64,000 nt of DNA, taken from contig CAWCBH010000003.1 of NCBI GenBank assembly GCA_963793785.1, positions 496,001 to 560,000 on the forward strand. The letters are read 5' to 3'. Shown here piece after piece: positions 62,512 through 64,000 of this stretch (the first letter of the stretch is position 1; each line of letters begins with the position of its first letter). Position numbers and translations under genes: made by a program. The stretch comes from CAWCBH01 sp963793785 (lineage in GTDB: Bacteria > Actinomycetota > Thermoleophilia > Solirubrobacterales > 70-9). The notes below the pieces were generated by a model. The model was not told where the DNA came from. It saw nothing but the letters and a program-made list of their open reading frames with translations, and ran no database searches.

Positions 62512-62557
62512 AATCTAGTTGCAGGAGATGCCGCAGGCATCGTCCGAAGTGGGTGAT
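62512..62557 (-). promoter_or_regulatory. Shared-box promoter 14, upstream of the lipoprotein gene
   Basis: Box ATCACCC-ACTT-CGGACGATG (62538-62557), exactly 19 nt, then CTAGATT (62512-62518). Excellent match. Leader about 60 nt. Confidence 0.8.
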
Positions 62558-62593
62558 TCCACCCGGCCACGCTTCACCCGCCCCGTTGCAGGC

Positions 62594-63166
62594 TCAGATC
62601 ATCTTGCCGAGCTTGCGAATCTGGAACCCCTTGACGATGTCGCCGATCCCCTGCATCAGGGCCCAGATGCCGGCGAAGACCAGCAGCACGTAGGCCTTCT
62701 CGATGAAGAACTGGCCCGCGGTCCAGAAGGCGAGGATGACCATCAGGATCCCCGAGATCAACCCCAGCCACCAGAGCTCGTTCACGAGCCGGCCGGCAAA
62801 CGCCTGGATGATCCAGAAGGCGCCGACGATGAAGAACAGGAAGCCGAGCACATCGGCCAGCGCCGCGAAGGTGTTCTCGGGGCTGATCAGCGCGATCACG
62901 CCGGAGATCACGAACAACGTCCCGAAGAGGCCGAACAGCCAGCGCCCGGAATCGACCAGCGCCATGACCGCAAACTGCTGGACGCCGGTCGTGAGGAACA
63001 TCAGCCCGACGATCACGCCGACGGTGTTCACCGAGGCCTGGTCGAACTGCAGGATCACCAGGGCGACGATCGACCAGGCGACGCCGACCACCACCCACAG
63101 CCACCAGAACGACGCGGCCTCCTTGATTGCGATCCGGCCCTCCGACGATGCCACGGTGCTTTCCAT
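62594..63166 (-). CDS. HdeD/DUF308-type membrane protein
   Basis: A 190-residue six-helix protein, the DUF308 (HdeD) layout: FWWLWVVVGVAWSIVALVIL, VGVIVGLMFLTTGVQQFAVM, FGLFGTLFVISGVIALISP, VLGFLFFIVGAFWIIQAFAG, LGLISGILMVILAFWTAGQF and VLLVFAGIWALMQGIGDIVKG. HdeD relatives serve acid resistance in enterics; the role here is unknown. ATG 63166 starts ESTVASSEGR. No shared box found upstream. Confidence 0.8.
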   Translation of the reverse strand: MESTVASSEGRIAIKEAASFWWLWVVVGVAWSIVALVILQFDQASVNTVGVIVGLMFLTTGVQQFAVMALVDSGRWLFGLFGTLFVISGVIALISPENTFAALADVLGFLFFIVGAFWIIQAFAGRLVNELWWLGLISGILMVILAFWTAGQFFIEKAYVLLVFAGIWALMQGIGDIVKGFQIRKLGKMI

Positions 63167-63244
63167 GCTCTCCCCTTTTTCGGTTTGATTGTGCGCGCGT
63201 AAGCTTGATCGAACGGCCGGACGCGAGCGAAGGAGCGAGGACCG

Positions 63245-64000
63245 ATGAAGCTGGAGGGGATCCACCACATCACCGCGATCACCGAGGACGGGCAGCGCAA
63301 CGTCGACTTCTACGTCGGGGTGATGGGGCTGCGGCTGGTCAAGAAGACCGTCAACCAGGACCAGCCGACCGTCTACCACCTCTTCTACGCCGACGAGAAG
63401 GGCAGCGCCGGGTCCGATCTGACCTTCTTCGAGTTCCCCGGCGTCCCGCGCGGGCGTGCGGGCGCGGGGATGGTCCACCGGATCGTCTGGCGGGTCGCGT
63501 CGGAGGACTCGCTCGACTTCTGGTCTGCGCGGCTCGAGGGCCACGGGGTCGAGGTCGAGCGACACGGCGGAGGGTTGAGCTTCGCAGACCCGGAGGGTCT
63601 CGAGCACGAGCTGGCGGTCGCCGAGGTCGCCGATGCGCCGCTGATCGCCGACCACCCCGAGATCCCGGCCGAGCTGGCGCTGCAGGGATTCCACGCCGTG
63701 CGGGCCTACAGCGAGGCGCCCGACGCCAGCACAGCTCTGCTGGAGGCCTTGGAGTTCGAGCCGGCGGGCGAGGGCTGGGAGGCGCGCGGGGAAAGCCGCG
63801 GCGGGCTCTACCTCTACGACGCTGCCCCGGCCGAGGCCGGGCTGCAGGGCGCGGGCAGCGTTCACCACGTCGCCTGGGCCTCGCAGATGGACGAGCACGA
63901 GGAGTGGCGCGCGAAGGCGATCTCCGGCGGCGCCTCGCCGACGCCGGTGATCGACCGCTTCTACTTTCGCTCGATCTACTTCCGCGAGCCGAGCGGGGTG
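63245..64000 (+). CDS. VOC-family ring-cleaving dioxygenase, truncated by the window edge
   Basis: 252 codons without a stop from ATG 63245, preceded by GGAGCGAGG. Two glyoxalase-fold halves are visible: EGIHHITAITEDGQRNVDFY then LTFFEFPGVPRGRAGAGMVHRIVWRV, and the second begins LALQGFHAVRAYSEAP with SVHHVAWAS and FRSIYFREPSGV. The His/His/Glu metal set of extradiol dioxygenases such as LinE or MhqO is plausible: His7, a His in VHHVAW, and Glu in REPSG. The remainder lies outside the window. Confidence 0.8.
   Translation, partial: MKLEGIHHITAITEDGQRNVDFYVGVMGLRLVKKTVNQDQPTVYHLFYADEKGSAGSDLTFFEFPGVPRGRAGAGMVHRIVWRVASEDSLDFWSARLEGHGVEVERHGGGLSFADPEGLEHELAVAEVADAPLIADHPEIPAELALQGFHAVRAYSEAPDASTALLEALEFEPAGEGWEARGESRGGLYLYDAAPAEAGLQGAGSVHHVAWASQMDEHEEWRAKAISGGASPTPVIDRFYFRSIYFREPSGV

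Overview
This is a GC-rich chromosomal window from a bacterium that looks like a high-GC actinobacterium of the Thermoleophilia/Solirubrobacterales type. The inference rests on GTG/TTG starts, a CarD regulator, DisA, a SigH-like sigma factor, DUF7144/DUF6325/SHOCT small proteins and DUF4331 and RTX-like secreted proteins. No taxonomic marker such as rRNA is present, so the placement is an inference.

Region 1 (1-31 kb) is mostly housekeeping and largely on the plus strand. It holds a GST-like protein, coaX, a Dus-type tRNA dihydrouridine synthase, an alpha/beta hydrolase, greA, lysS and clpC. After a secreted DUF4331 protein, a TPR protein, an aldo/keto reductase and a secreted hydrolase come radA, disA, carD, ispD, ispF, an acyl-CoA synthetase, cysS, rlmB and a sigH-like gene. 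The order clpC-radA-disA-ispD-ispF-cysS-rlmB-sigH matches the classic Bacillus clpC-sigH neighbourhood with insertions. Many of these conserved genes carry single-base indels (coaX, dus, lysS, clpC, ispF, DUF389 and others). Because the protein resumes perfectly in another frame each time, I read most as sequence or assembly errors, not real pseudogenes.

Region 2 (31-36 kb) has a tRNA-Thr(UGU), an AI-2E-type transporter, a membrane/alkaline-phosphatase fusion and a DHA2-type efflux pump.

Region 3 (36-63 kb) is an accessory stress-type island of small membrane proteins, SHOCT proteins, UspA, potassium channels, a SulP permease, a cation/proton antiporter, a sulfatase with its formylglycine-generating enzyme, a MalT-like LuxR regulator, a PAP2 phosphatase, a DUF2252 protein and a lipid kinase. 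Its most striking property is a repeated promoter architecture. A 20-bp box (WTCACCC, exactly 4 nt, CGGnnGATG) is followed by usually exactly 19 nt and a -10-like CTAGGTT. I find it at about a dozen convincing positions upstream of otherwise unrelated genes, plus a few weaker ones. The box is a near-palindrome centred about 43 nt before the expected transcription start, the position of a class II activator site. This points to one undescribed regulon covering the island. The island also shows active decay and duplication: a channel-antiporter pair duplicated with opposite members lost in each copy, DUF7144 fragments, an inverted 140-bp duplication, a CYTH relic and a truncated paralog that has lost its N-terminus next to its box.

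The window ends in a ring-cleaving dioxygenase-like VOC gene that runs off the right edge; a signal-peptide-bearing gene runs off the left edge.
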